DNA of 63,253 nucleotides, from assembly GCA_945898095.1 (NCBI GenBank), contig CAMDHE010000012.1, positions 1 to 63,253 of the forward strand, in the 5' to 3' direction. This DNA comes from Roseateles toxinivorans. Its GTDB lineage: Bacteria > Pseudomonadota > Gammaproteobacteria > Burkholderiales > Burkholderiaceae_C. Positions 42,588 to 52,375 of this stretch are shown piece after piece (the first letter of the stretch is position 1; each line of letters starts with the position of its first letter). The notes beneath the pieces were generated by a model. The model worked only from the letters and a program-made list of their open reading frames with translations, ran no database searches and had not been told where the DNA came from. Both the position numbers and the translations under genes were made by a program.

Positions 42588-44369
42588 TCAAAGTACGCCA
42601 TTCTCGCCTTCATCCCAGTCCTTCCAGTCGAGCTTGTAGTCGTCCCGATAGCGATGGACGGCCTGCCCCACCGTCGGGAAGAAAATGTCATGTCCGATCA
42701 GGTCGAGTGTGCCGTAATGATTCAGGCGATCCTTTACCGGGCCTTTCAACCCGGCGAAGCGAAGCGTGATGCCCCGTTGCTGCAGCTCATGATGCAGGGC
42801 AGTCAGGGTATCGGCTGCGGTGATGTCGACATCGGAGATCGCATCCGCTGCCACCACCACCCATATTGTCGGGGCAGTTGCCGGCTGTGCCGGGCGCGCC
42901 AGGGCACGCAGCAACTGCTGCCGAAAAATCTCCGCATTGGCAAAGAACAAGGGCGCGTCCCAGCGGAACAGCAGCATGCCCGGCACCTGTTTGCCTTCAG
43001 GGTGACGCAGCAGATCGTGATAACCCTTGGCGCCGTCGACGCGCGCGAGCACGGCGAAATGAGGGTGCCAGGTATTCCAGACCAGCACCAGCAAGGCCAG
43101 CGTGATCGCGATGACGATGCCTTCGATCACCCCGACCATCGCCACCCCCAGAAAACTGGTCAGGGCGAGCGCGAACTCGATCCGGCGCAGCCGGTACAGC
43201 GTCCACATGCCGCGCAGGTCAACAAACGACCAGCATGCGGCAATCACCACCGCGCCGAGCGCGGCGCTTGGCAGGCTGCTCAGCAAGCCCGGTGCGAACA
43301 GCAACAGCGAGGCGACGCCGATGGCACCGATCAAGGCCGCCAACTGGGACCTGGCGCCAGCCGCAGCGACGACCGGCGTGCGTGAGGCGCTGCTGCTGAT
43401 CGAGAAGCCCTGGAACAGCCCGCTGGCCAGATTGGCTGCGCCGAGCGCGATCATTTCCTGGTTTTGGTTGACCCGATAGCCGCCGCGCTGGGCCAGCGAA
43501 CGCGACAGCACTGCCGTGTCGGCAAAGGACAACAAGGCGATGATCAGCGCACCGGGCAGCAGCTGCAGGATGTCATGCAGCGCGACCTGGGGAATCCGCA
43601 ATCCCGGCAGGCCTTGCGGCAAATTGCCGAGTACCGCCAGGCCCGCGGTGCCGCTTAAATCGAAGGCTGCCGAGACCCCGCTGCTCAAACCCACGGCAAG
43701 CAGGATGCCGGGCCAATGGGGTCGATAACGCTGCAGCAGCAGGATCAGCGCCAAGCTGGTGGCGCCCAAGGCCAGTGCCACCGGATTGCTGCGGCCATCG
43801 GCGATGCCCTGAAGCAGTTGCCGAGCCCTGTCCAGCCAGTCATCACCGCTGACCGGCAGGCCGATCAGCTTGGGCAGTTGGCCGATCGAGATCGTCAACG
43901 CAATCGCATTGAGGAAACCGATGCGTATCGGTTTGGACAGCAGATCAGCGATCAGGCCCAGCCTGGCCAGCCCGATCAGCAAGGAGCAGGCGCCCGATAG
44001 CAGGGCCAGCATGCAGGCCAGCGCGATGGCGCGGTCGATATTGCCGGCGGCCATCGGCAGGATCAAGGCCGCGATCAGCGCGGCCAGGGTCGAATCCGGG
44101 CCCAGCACCATGATGCGGCTGGGGCCGAAGATCGCGTAGACGATCAAGGGGATGATGGTCGCGTAGAGGCCATGAATCCCGGGCAGGCCCGAGGCCTGCG
44201 CATAACCAATGCCGACCGGCACCAGCAAAGCGCTCAGTACCAGTCCGGCCATGATGTCCTTGACCAGCCAGGCCGGCTGGTACTGCAGCAGCATTGCCAG
44301 CCCGGGCGCCCAGCGCTGCAGTCGGCCGGGTTGGCCATCAGTCTGGGTCGATGCATCAGCCTTGTTCAT
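42588..44369 (-). CDS. SulP-family anion transporter with STAS domain
   Basis: 593 residues. The N-terminal transporter domain has about eleven helices with GLVLSALLVPVGIGYAQASG, GLYATIIPLIVYAIFGPSR and the SulP signature-like GANLASGLFQGFSISSSASR. A cytoplasmic STAS domain (about residues 460-575) follows (VVVAADAISDVDITAADTL, where the phosphorylatable Ser/Thr site reads DITAAD). It transports sulfate or other anions such as bicarbonate; specificity is undecided. It precedes the DUF47-pit operon on the same strand. Confidence 0.9.
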   Translation of the reverse strand: MNKADASTQTDGQPGRLQRWAPGLAMLLQYQPAWLVKDIMAGLVLSALLVPVGIGYAQASGLPGIHGLYATIIPLIVYAIFGPSRIMVLGPDSTLAALIAALILPMAAGNIDRAIALACMLALLSGACSLLIGLARLGLIADLLSKPIRIGFLNAIALTISIGQLPKLIGLPVSGDDWLDRARQLLQGIADGRSNPVALALGATSLALILLLQRYRPHWPGILLAVGLSSGVSAAFDLSGTAGLAVLGNLPQGLPGLRIPQVALHDILQLLPGALIIALLSFADTAVLSRSLAQRGGYRVNQNQEMIALGAANLASGLFQGFSISSSASRTPVVAAAGARSQLAALIGAIGVASLLLFAPGLLSSLPSAALGAVVIAACWSFVDLRGMWTLYRLRRIEFALALTSFLGVAMVGVIEGIVIAITLALLVLVWNTWHPHFAVLARVDGAKGYHDLLRHPEGKQVPGMLLFRWDAPLFFANAEIFRQQLLRALARPAQPATAPTIWVVVAADAISDVDITAADTLTALHHELQQRGITLRFAGLKGPVKDRLNHYGTLDLIGHDIFFPTVGQAVHRYRDDYKLDWKDWDEGENGVL

Positions 44370-44541
44370 GCAGTTGAGAATTCGCGAGATGAAGTTGCCG
44401 CAGGCCCGGAGCCTGAAAGTATAGGAGCCCGGTCCTGCCGGATCGGTCGCTGCGGCACCAGGAAAATGGTTGCGGGTTGATCTGACTCATCCGGGTCAGG
44501 CGGGCTTGGCGTGAACCTCCGCAAACCAAGGAGTTCAAGCC

Positions 44542-45948
44542 ATGACTTCGATCCGTTCTGCTGCTGTTGCCGGCAGTTTTTATCCCTCCGACCCGACGGC
44601 TTTGCGTGCGATATTGACGCATGGGCTGAGCGCTGCGGTCCTGCCCAAGGCAGGACCGGTTGGCGCCGCCGGCCATCCGCCCAAACTGCTGGTGGTGCCG
44701 CATGCCGGCTATGTCTATTCGGGTGCCGTGGCGGCAATGGCCTATGCGCAACTGGCCCCATGGCGAGGTCGCATCAGTCTGGTGCTGCTGCTGGGCCCCG
44801 GTCATCGCGTGGCCATACGCGGGCTTGCGGCCCCGACGGTCGATGCCTTCGAAACGCCGCTGGGCCGGATTCCGCTCGACCTTGAAGCCTTGGCCAAGCT
44901 GGCCAAGCTGCCACAAATGGTCTGGGCCGACAGGCCCCATGCCCAGGAACATTCGCTCGAGGTGCAACTGCCCTTTCTGCAGATGGTTCTCGGCGATGGT
45001 TTCAAGCTGGTGCCCCTGGTGGTTGGCCAGGCCAGCGCTGCCGAGGTGGCGGCCGTGCTCGATTGCCTCTGGGGCGGGGATGAGACCTTGATCGTCATCA
45101 GCACCGACCTGTCGCATTACCTGCCCTATGCCCAGGCGCAGGCCAGCGATGCTTCGACCGCGCAACGCATCCTGAACTTCGCCACCGATCTGCGCGGTGA
45201 AGAAGCCTGCGGTGCCGCGCCCTTGAATGGTGCTTTGCTGGCGGCGCGCCGCCATCAATTGCGGTCAAGGTTGCTGGGCCTGATCAATTCGGGCGACAGC
45301 CCTGCAGGCGACCGCAGTCGCGTCGTCGGCTATGGCGCGTTGGCCTTCGACCCGGCGCCCGATGCCTTGGCAGGTGAGCTCGAACCGCTGGGGAATTCGC
45401 TGTTGGCTGCAGCGCGCCAGGCGATCGAGGTAGCGCTTGGTCTGAGGCCCGAGGCGTTGCCTGCAGCGGCAGAGTCAGCCGAACTGCAGCAAGCGGGGGC
45501 TAGCTTCGTCTCTTTGCATGACAGGCAAGGCAGATTGCGTGGCTGTGTCGGCAGGCTCGAAGCGAGCCGTCCGCTGCTCGACGATGTGCGCGCCAATGCC
45601 CTGGCTGCGGCCTTCCATGACAGCCGCTTTGCGCCCTTGCGAGCCGAGGAATGGCCGGGGATGCAGCTCGAGGTCTCCTTGCTCGATGCAGCCATGCCGC
45701 TGCAGGCTGGCAGCGAGTCCGAGGCGCTGGCTGCCTTGCGACCGGGCATTGACGGCGTGATCCTTGAATGGCGGGGTCGCCATGCCACTTTTCTGCCGCA
45801 GGTCTGGCAGCAGTTGCCCAAAGCCGCTGACTTCATGGCGGCGTTGAAGGTCAAGGCCGGTCTGCCTGCTGATTTCTGGGCCCCTGATCTGCAGTTGTCG
45901 CGCTACCCGGTGCGCAGCTTCAGCGAGGCCGTTCATGGAGGCCAATGA
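44542..45948 (+). CDS. AmmeMemoRadiSam proteins B (MEMO1) and A (AMMECR1), fused
   Basis: 468 residues. Residues 1-270 are a MEMO1-like domain (AGSFYPSDPTALRAI, VPHAGYVYSGAVAAMAYA, LGPGHRVAI, STDLSHYLPY), with the His residues of the extradiol-dioxygenase-like fold. Residues 285-465 are an AMMECR1 domain (ASFVSLHDRQGRLRGCVGRL, RFAPLRAEEW). Proteins A and B are usually separate; here they form one chain. Translation is coupled (ATGA) to the radical SAM partner downstream. AAGGAG precedes the ATG. The reaction of this conserved three-part system is not known to me. Confidence 0.92.
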   Translation: MTSIRSAAVAGSFYPSDPTALRAILTHGLSAAVLPKAGPVGAAGHPPKLLVVPHAGYVYSGAVAAMAYAQLAPWRGRISLVLLLGPGHRVAIRGLAAPTVDAFETPLGRIPLDLEALAKLAKLPQMVWADRPHAQEHSLEVQLPFLQMVLGDGFKLVPLVVGQASAAEVAAVLDCLWGGDETLIVISTDLSHYLPYAQAQASDASTAQRILNFATDLRGEEACGAAPLNGALLAARRHQLRSRLLGLINSGDSPAGDRSRVVGYGALAFDPAPDALAGELEPLGNSLLAAARQAIEVALGLRPEALPAAAESAELQQAGASFVSLHDRQGRLRGCVGRLEASRPLLDDVRANALAAAFHDSRFAPLRAEEWPGMQLEVSLLDAAMPLQAGSESEALAALRPGIDGVILEWRGRHATFLPQVWQQLPKAADFMAALKVKAGLPADFWAPDLQLSRYPVRSFSEAVHGGQ

Positions 45949-47060
45949 TGGACAACAAAGCCTACCTCGCCCGCTGGTGGCATCCGCTTGCCGATGGCCG
46001 CATCCAATGCGATCTGTGCCCGCGTGACTGCAGGCTGCATGAGGGTCAGCGCGGCCTATGTTTCGTGCGCCAGCGCATCGACAACGCGATGGTGCTGACG
46101 ACTTATGGCCGCAGTTCCGGGTTTTGCATCGACCCGATCGAGAAGAAACCACTGAACCATTTCCTGCCCGGCTCCAGCGTGTTCTCCTTCGGTACGGCCG
46201 GTTGCAATCTGGCCTGCAAGTTCTGCCAGAACTGGGACATTTCGAAGAGTCGCGAGATGGACCGCCTGATGGACGCGGCGTCGCCGCAGCAGATTGCCGA
46301 GGCCGCGCGCGTCAGGGGCGCTGCCAGCGTGGCCTTCACCTACAACGACCCGGTCATCTTTGCCGAATATGCGCTCGACACGGCTGACGCCTGCCATGCG
46401 CTGGGGCTCAAGACGGTGGCGGTGTCGGCCGGCTATATCCACCCGGAGCCCGGGCGCGAGTTCTTCGCCAAAATGGATGCCGCCAATGTCGATCTGAAAG
46501 CCTTTACCGACGAGTTCTACCAGCAGCAGACCGGCTCGCATCTGGCACCCGTGCTGGCTACCTTGCAGCAGATCAAGCATGAAACCGATTGCTGGCTCGA
46601 GATCACCACGCTGCTGATTCCGGGTTTGAACGACAGCCCGGCCGAGTTGGAGGCTTTGACGCGCTGGGTCGCCGCCGAACTGGGTCCCGATGTGCCGCTG
46701 CATTTCAGCGCCTTCCATCCCGACTACAAGCTGCTTGATGTGCCGGCCACGCCGGCCGCCACCTTGCAGCGCGCGCGCCGGATTGCGCTGGCCAATGGCC
46801 TGCATCATGTCTATACCGGCAATGTCCACGATGTCGAAGGCGGCACGACTTTCTGCCCTGGCTGCAAAGCCGCGCTGATCGAACGCGACTGGTATGACTT
46901 GCTGCATTACGAGCTCAACGAGCAGGGCGCCTGCCCGCATTGCGGCACATGCATCGCCGGCCGCTTTGCGGCGCATTTCGAGCCTGGGTTTGGCCGCAGG
47001 CGCATCCCGGTGCGCTTGTCGGGGGCGGACAGCTTCGCCTTACCGACCTCGCTCACCTGA
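45945..47060 (+). CDS. amrS: AmmeMemoRadiSam radical SAM enzyme
   Basis: 371 residues. The cluster motif is CNLACKFC (Cys87, Cys91, Cys94), preceded by an N-terminal cysteine set C22-C25-C29-C39 (CDLCPRDCR), as in PflA-like activators of this family. A further C-terminal pair of CxxC motifs (FCPGCKAAL and CPHCGTC) may bind metal. It probably acts on or with the fused MEMO1-AMMECR1 protein encoded just upstream, whose stop codon it overlaps. Convergent with dnaE2, the ends overlapping by 8 bp. Confidence 0.93.
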   Translation: MMDNKAYLARWWHPLADGRIQCDLCPRDCRLHEGQRGLCFVRQRIDNAMVLTTYGRSSGFCIDPIEKKPLNHFLPGSSVFSFGTAGCNLACKFCQNWDISKSREMDRLMDAASPQQIAEAARVRGAASVAFTYNDPVIFAEYALDTADACHALGLKTVAVSAGYIHPEPGREFFAKMDAANVDLKAFTDEFYQQQTGSHLAPVLATLQQIKHETDCWLEITTLLIPGLNDSPAELEALTRWVAAELGPDVPLHFSAFHPDYKLLDVPATPAATLQRARRIALANGLHHVYTGNVHDVEGGTTFCPGCKAALIERDWYDLLHYELNEQGACPHCGTCIAGRFAAHFEPGFGRRRIPVRLSGADSFALPTSLT

Positions 47061-50000
47061 AATTCCGGCTTTCCATCTGCAGCCTGCCGAGCAGCGGCGT
47101 CAGGTCTTCGAAGCTGCGCGCCAGCAGGTTGCGCACACCTTGCTGATGCTGCCAGACGCCTTGCACGGCCAGCAGCCTGGCGGCCAGGATCAAGGGCCGA
47201 TGCGCTGCATAGACGTCGGGCCAGACGATCACCTGCACGCTGCCGCTTTCGTCTTCAAGCGAGAGGAAGAGCACGCCTTTGGCGGTCGAAGGGCGTTGGC
47301 GCACGGTGATGATGCCGCAGGCTTTGGCGATCCGGCCGTCGGGCCAATCCAGCAGTTGTTCGGCGTTCATCAGGCCGCGCTTGGCGAGTTGCGGCCGCAG
47401 CAGTTTCAGCGGGTGGCTGCGCAGCGTCAGGCCGGTGGCGGCATAGTCCCAGACGACTTCTTCACCCTCGGTGGCTGGCGCCAGGTCTTGCGCTGCTTCA
47501 GCACCGGCCGCACCGCGCAGCAGCGCCGGCATCGCGCGCAAGCCCGAAGCCTGCCAGACCTGCTGGCGGCGATGGCCGGCAAGCGAGCGCAGCGCATCGG
47601 CCGCCGCCAGTTGCTGCATATCCTGTTGATCGAGTCCGGCGCGCAAGGCCAGGTCCTGCGCATCGCTGAAACGGCCGCTGGATCGCGCGCTGACGATGCG
47701 CTGCGCGGCGGCCATGCCCAGACCATCGATCAGCTGCAGGCCGAGCCTGACTGCCGCTTGCCTGTGCCCTGGGCGCTGCGCCAACTGGCTCATCACGCCG
47801 CTGGCGTTGACCTCGACCGGACGCACCTCGACCTGATGCCGCTGCGCATCCTGCACCAACTGGCTCGGTGCGTAAAAGCCCAGCGGCTGCGAGTTCAGCA
47901 GCGCGCACAAAAAAGCCGCCGGTTCATGGCATTTGATCCAGCATGACACATAGGTCAGCAGGGCAAAGCTGGCGGCATGAGATTCGGGGAAACCGTAGGA
48001 AGCAAAGCCCTTGATCTGTCTGAAAATCGCTTCGGCGAATTCGTCCTTGTAGCCGCGCTCGCGCATGCCCTGCATGATTTTTTCCTGGAACTGGGCCAGT
48101 TCGCCGGGCCGCTTCCAGGCCGCCATCGCGCGTCGCAACTGGTCGGCTTCGCCAGCTGAAAACCCGGCCGCGATCATCGCCACCTGCATCACCTGTTCCT
48201 GGAAAATCGGGATGCCGCAGGTGCGTTCGAGCGCGGCTTTCAAGGCGTCGCTGGGGTATTCGATGTCAGCGGCTTTTTTGGCCCGGTTCTTCAGGTAAGG
48301 GTGGATCATGCCGCCTTCGATCGGGCCGGGCCGCACGATCGCGACTTCGATCACCAGGTCGTAAAAGCAGCGCGGCTGCAAGCGCGGCAGCATCGACATC
48401 TGCGCGCGCGATTCGATCTGGAACACGCCGACGGTATCGGCCTTGCAGATCATGTCGTAGGTGGCGACATCGCCTTCGGGCACATCCTTGATGCCGAATT
48501 CACTGCCGCGCATCAGGCTGATCAGATCGAAAGCCCGGTGCAAGGCGCTGAGCATGCCCAGCGCCAGCACATCGACTTTCAGCAGCCCCAGCGCGTCGAG
48601 ATCGTCCTTGTCCCATTCGATCACCGTGCGCTCGGCCATGGCGGCGTTCTCGATCGGCACCAGGCGCGACAGCGGTCCCGCAGTCAGGACGAAGCCGCCC
48701 GGATGCTGGCTCAGATGACGCGGCATGCCCAGCAACTGGCGGGTCAGGACAATCATTTGGCGCAGCTGCAATTCGCTCAAACCCAGTTCAGCCGGCAACT
48801 GCTGCAGGCGCGACTCCGGCAGACCTTCGTCGCCCCAGCTCTGATGGTCGCGCGCCAGCCGCTCGATCACCGCGTCGGCCAGGCCGAGCGCGCGGCCGAT
48901 GTCGCGCACCGCACTGCGCGGCCGGTAGCTGATGACGACGCCGGTCAGCGCCGCGCGTTCGCGGCCGTATTTCCGGTACAGATACTGGATCACCTCCTCG
49001 CGCCGCTGGTGTTCGAAATCGACATCGATGTCGGGCGGCTCGTTGCGTTCACGGCTGATGAAGCGCTCGAACAGCATCGCGCTGCGCGCCGGGTCGACCT
49101 CGGTGATATGCAGGCAGAAGCAGACCACCGAGTTGGCGGCAGAACCGCGTCCCTGGCAGAGGATGCCCTGGCCACGGGCAAAAGACACGATGTCGGCCAC
49201 GGTCAGGAAGTAATGCTGATAGCCGAGCTCATTGATCAAGGCCAGTTCATGCTCGATCTGCGCGCGCCAGCGCGGATCGACGCCAGCGGGCCAGCGCCTG
49301 TCCATGCCGGCCAGCGTCAGAGCCCGCAGATGGGCGGCGGGCGTGATCCCGGCCGGAACCACCTCGCTCGGGTATTGGTAGCGGATTTCATCGAGCGAGA
49401 AGTCGCACAACGAGGCCACGACCAGGGTCTGTGCCAGCAGGTCGGGCGGATATTGCTGCGCCAGCCGCAGCCGGCTGCGCAGATGGGCTTCGGCATTCGG
49501 CCGCAGGTCCAGCCCGCATCCGGTCAACGGTTTGTTCAGTCGGGTGGCCGTCATCACATCCTGCAGCGCCTGGCGTGAACGCAGGTGCATATGCACATCG
49601 CCGCTGGCGACCAGGGGCAGGGCGGTGGCGATCGACAGCGCGCGCAGCCGCTGCAGCCACAGCGCATCGCCGAGCTGGCGCAGCAACTCGACGCCAATCC
49701 AGCAGCGGCCACCGAACTGCCGGTTCAGCCAATCGCCGGCAGCGAGCAGTTCTGCATCAGCAGCCGCGCGCGGCAGCAGCAGGATGGCCAGGCAATCCTG
49801 CAGCGCAGCCGCGTCGATCCGGGCCCGGTTCAGCTTGTATTTGCCTTTGCCAGAGAGACGCCGCAGATCGGTGATGAATTGGCATAGGTTGCCGTAGCCA
49901 TTCAAATTGCGCGCCAGCAGCAGCAGCTTGAACAAGGGCTGATCCTGCTCGTCAAGCACGCAGAATTCGCTGCCGATCAGCAGCTTCAGACCGCAGGCCT

Positions 50001-50169
50001 TGGCGGCGACATGGGCGCGCACGATGCCGGCCAGCGAGCATTCATCGGTCAAGGCCAGCGCGGCATAACCCTGTTGATGAGCGCGCAAAACCAGCTCGGA
50101 CGGATTCGAAGCGCCGCGCAAAAAACTGTAATTGCTCAAGCAATGCAGCTCGGCGTAGTCGGGGACCAT
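47053..50169 (-). CDS. dnaE2: error-prone DNA polymerase DnaE2 (ImuC)
   Basis: 1038 residues of a C-family polymerase. The N-terminal PHP domain begins ELHCLSNYSFLRGASNP with LALTDECSLAG. The catalytic-centre region reads GRGSAANSVVCFCL and PPDIDVDFEHQRREEVIQYL, followed by KADTVGVFQIESRAQMSMLP and CWIKCHEPAAFLCALLNSQP. It is shorter than DnaE1 (about 1160), as usual for DnaE2. Last gene of the imuA-imuB-dnaE2 cassette; used for SOS mutagenesis. Confidence 0.95.
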   Translation of the reverse strand: MVPDYAELHCLSNYSFLRGASNPSELVLRAHQQGYAALALTDECSLAGIVRAHVAAKACGLKLLIGSEFCVLDEQDQPLFKLLLLARNLNGYGNLCQFITDLRRLSGKGKYKLNRARIDAAALQDCLAILLLPRAAADAELLAAGDWLNRQFGGRCWIGVELLRQLGDALWLQRLRALSIATALPLVASGDVHMHLRSRQALQDVMTATRLNKPLTGCGLDLRPNAEAHLRSRLRLAQQYPPDLLAQTLVVASLCDFSLDEIRYQYPSEVVPAGITPAAHLRALTLAGMDRRWPAGVDPRWRAQIEHELALINELGYQHYFLTVADIVSFARGQGILCQGRGSAANSVVCFCLHITEVDPARSAMLFERFISRERNEPPDIDVDFEHQRREEVIQYLYRKYGRERAALTGVVISYRPRSAVRDIGRALGLADAVIERLARDHQSWGDEGLPESRLQQLPAELGLSELQLRQMIVLTRQLLGMPRHLSQHPGGFVLTAGPLSRLVPIENAAMAERTVIEWDKDDLDALGLLKVDVLALGMLSALHRAFDLISLMRGSEFGIKDVPEGDVATYDMICKADTVGVFQIESRAQMSMLPRLQPRCFYDLVIEVAIVRPGPIEGGMIHPYLKNRAKKAADIEYPSDALKAALERTCGIPIFQEQVMQVAMIAAGFSAGEADQLRRAMAAWKRPGELAQFQEKIMQGMRERGYKDEFAEAIFRQIKGFASYGFPESHAASFALLTYVSCWIKCHEPAAFLCALLNSQPLGFYAPSQLVQDAQRHQVEVRPVEVNASGVMSQLAQRPGHRQAAVRLGLQLIDGLGMAAAQRIVSARSSGRFSDAQDLALRAGLDQQDMQQLAAADALRSLAGHRRQQVWQASGLRAMPALLRGAAGAEAAQDLAPATEGEEVVWDYAATGLTLRSHPLKLLRPQLAKRGLMNAEQLLDWPDGRIAKACGIITVRQRPSTAKGVLFLSLEDESGSVQVIVWPDVYAAHRPLILAARLLAVQGVWQHQQGVRNLLARSFEDLTPLLGRLQMESRNFR

Positions 50170-50175
50170 GGAGCT

Positions 50176-51486
50176 TCAGGCGAAGATGCCGTGCAGGAAC
50201 CAACCCGGCTTGTCGCGGTCCAGCCGCTGCTGGTAAATCCACAGGAAACCGGCTTGTGCGCTCAAGGCGACGAAATAATCGCGCTGCAGATGCTGGGCGC
50301 TGCTTTCAGCCACATCCCACCAGCCGCCCTCGATCCGCTGCGGCCCGGCCAGCAATTGCAGCTTGCCCCGGTATTGCGGCTGGTCTTGCCGCACCTCCAG
50401 ACGCAGCGGCGGGTCGAGCAGCCAACTGGGTTGCGGGTAGTCGCTGCGGCGCGCCGGCGGCGCAGCCGTGGTGCCGGGCCAGGCCTGCCAGACCTGCATG
50501 CATTCGGGTCTATGGTCTTCCTGCAACCGGCCGACGCGCACCTTGTCGCTGCCGAGCCGCAATGCCAGGCGCTCGAGCAATTGCGGCAGCGCTTCATTGG
50601 CCTGGTCGGGTGACTGCGGCAGCAGGCTCAGCGGCAATTCCTCCAACGGCAGGATCTGGCCGGCTTTCAGGCTGATTTCGCCGACCGGTGCAGCCAGCGT
50701 CAGCTGCGCCAGATGTTCGGCCAGCAGACGCGAGAGATGGCTGAAGTCGCGCGTTTTGTTGGCGGTGTGCAGGGTCAGGTGAGCGCCGCTGCCGGCTTCG
50801 CGCGAGCGCATGCTGTCATGCAGCCAATGCAGCTCGAGCTGCTGGATGCCGGCATGGCGTGCGGCCAGCCAGGCACAGAGTTGCGCCAGCAGATGGCGCG
50901 CGTAATGCAGCAAGGCGATCGACTGCTCGACCCGGAACGGCAGCTCGAGCCTGGCCTCGAAGACATCCGGTGCCTGCAGCCATTGATGCACCTCGGGCGC
51001 CTGGCCATAAGCCTGGTCGAGCGCTTGCACCAGGCCCTTGCCGAAACGCCGGCCCAGGCCGGCGCGCGGCAGGCGGCGCAGATCGCCCAGGTTGCGGCAG
51101 CCGAGCCGCGCCAACATGGCGCGATGCGCCTGTGCGGCGCTCAATGCATGCAGGGGCAGAGCATCGAGCAATGGTGCGAGCGGTGTTGACATGCCGTCTT
51201 CAATGCCGCAGCGCGCCAGCGCCAGGGCGCCCAGGCTGCTTGGAGCCCAGGCGGTGGCGTGTAGATCCATGCCGGCGGCGTCGGCCTGCTGCAGCACGCG
51301 CTGATGCAGCGCCGCAGCACCGCCAAACAGCCGCAGGCAGCTCTGCACTTCGAACAGCACCGCGTCTTCCAGTCGGGCGACCCGGGGCGTGAACTGCAGT
51401 GCCCACCAGGACAGGGCCTGCAGCCGCAGCTTTGCCAGGGCCTGCCCGTCGTCAATGGGCGAAGGCAGGCAGGCGAGCCAATGCAT
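50176..51486 (-). CDS. imuB: ImuB, catalytically inactive Y-family polymerase homologue
   Basis: About 436 residues. ImuB is a scaffold that links ImuA, DnaE2 and the beta clamp. LFEVQSCLRLFGGAAALHQR replaces the SIDE-containing active site of DinB, so polymerase residues are missing, as is normal for ImuB. HLSRLLAEHLAQLTL lies in the later part. The start Met of MHWLACLPSP was chosen by family pattern; the open frame extends 8 codons further and the gene overlaps imuA by about 35 bp. Confidence 0.9.
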   Translation of the reverse strand: MHWLACLPSPIDDGQALAKLRLQALSWWALQFTPRVARLEDAVLFEVQSCLRLFGGAAALHQRVLQQADAAGMDLHATAWAPSSLGALALARCGIEDGMSTPLAPLLDALPLHALSAAQAHRAMLARLGCRNLGDLRRLPRAGLGRRFGKGLVQALDQAYGQAPEVHQWLQAPDVFEARLELPFRVEQSIALLHYARHLLAQLCAWLAARHAGIQQLELHWLHDSMRSREAGSGAHLTLHTANKTRDFSHLSRLLAEHLAQLTLAAPVGEISLKAGQILPLEELPLSLLPQSPDQANEALPQLLERLALRLGSDKVRVGRLQEDHRPECMQVWQAWPGTTAAPPARRSDYPQPSWLLDPPLRLEVRQDQPQYRGKLQLLAGPQRIEGGWWDVAESSAQHLQRDYFVALSAQAGFLWIYQQRLDRDKPGWFLHGIFA

Positions 51487-52264
51487 GACGCGGCTCCAAA
51501 GCGATGCCAATCGGCGGGTTTGCCGGGCCGGCTTCGCCCCTTGCCAGCATCGCGGGTGTCAAGACCCGGCCCAGTCCTGCCGGCATTGCCGGAAGGTTCA
51601 ATAGCAAGGCGCTGGCCGGACCGCGGCGCTTCAGGATCTGCAGTTGCAGATGATTGCCCGCCGGTTTCAACAGCAAGCGCAGCGGCGCACTCGATGCCTG
51701 CTGCTGGGCCGACCAGGGGCGGAACAGAAAGATCGGCGCATCAAAGCCCTGTGCACAGCATTGCAGCCGGCGGATCTGCTCGGGCCTGGCCTGCGGCAGC
51801 CAGGCCAGCAAGGCTGCGGCCGCATTCGATTTGATCGCCTGTTCGAGGGCCCAGAGTTGCTGCTGCGTTGTTGCCGGCGCAACCCAGACCAACTGCCTTG
51901 CCTGCAGCCCGCAGGCCTGCAGACCGGGCAGATGCGGATGGTGTGGCGGGTTGATCAGCAGCAGCGGTCGGCTGACGCTGGACTGGCGTTTGGGTGCAGC
52001 TTGGGGCAATGCATCGAACAGCGAGCCCAGCGCGGGAGCCAGCAGCCGCCATTCCAGCAAGTCGCTATCGTCGCCAATGATTTCGGTCAGGCAGCGGGTC
52101 GGCCAACCGCCACCGGGCAGCAAGGCATCAAGTGCGGAAAAACCGCTGGGCAGGCTGGCGCTGCTGCACGAACCCAGGCTGCTGGCGCGCCATAGACCGG
52201 CATGCAGATGTTCCAGCGCGGCTGTCTGCGGCGCTGGGTCGGGTGGTGCGGCGGGCGTTGTCAT
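51452..52264 (-). CDS. imuA: ImuA, SOS mutagenesis cassette protein
   Basis: 270 residues, RecA/SulA-like fold: LPSGFSALDALLPGGGWPTR, CLTEIIGDDSDLLEWRLLAP, and LLLINPPHHPHLPGL. ImuA is needed for ImuB/DnaE2-dependent translesion synthesis. AGGAGG sits in the leader before the ATG (TCATGGCAGGAGG on the plus strand shows the complement CCTCCTGCCATGA), so the ribosome site is not clear-cut. A LexA box lies 23 bp upstream, indicating SOS induction of the cassette. Confidence 0.9.
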   Translation of the reverse strand: MTTPAAPPDPAPQTAALEHLHAGLWRASSLGSCSSASLPSGFSALDALLPGGGWPTRCLTEIIGDDSDLLEWRLLAPALGSLFDALPQAAPKRQSSVSRPLLLINPPHHPHLPGLQACGLQARQLVWVAPATTQQQLWALEQAIKSNAAAALLAWLPQARPEQIRRLQCCAQGFDAPIFLFRPWSAQQQASSAPLRLLLKPAGNHLQLQILKRRGPASALLLNLPAMPAGLGRVLTPAMLARGEAGPANPPIGIALEPRHALARLPAFAH

Positions 52265-52286
52265 GGCAGGAGGAATCCGTCAAATA

Positions 52287-52304
52287 ACTGTATTTAATTA
52301 CAGT
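52287..52304 (-). promoter_or_regulatory. LexA (SOS) box of imuA-imuB-dnaE2
   Basis: ACTGTATTTAATTACAGT: CTG-N10-CAG with an AT-rich spacer and matching TA at both ends, almost the proteobacterial consensus CTGTATATATATACAG. It lies 23-40 bp before the imuA start. Confidence 0.88.
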
Positions 52305-52375
52305 ATATGACGATGGCTTGCGAATGCCAAATCACGACTCGCCGGCTGACCGCACAGCGGGTTCTTGGAGAAGTG

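Noticed and set aside
44370-44541. Riboswitch or sRNA in the divergent gap before the AmmeMemoRadiSam gene
   Set aside because: Only a short 5-bp hairpin (CTGAC/GTCAG, 44482-44499) is visible; no known riboswitch core could be drawn.
48301-49578. 425-codon plus-strand frame opposite dnaE2
   Set aside because: Antisense to the PHP/polymerase coding region; no domain recognisable.
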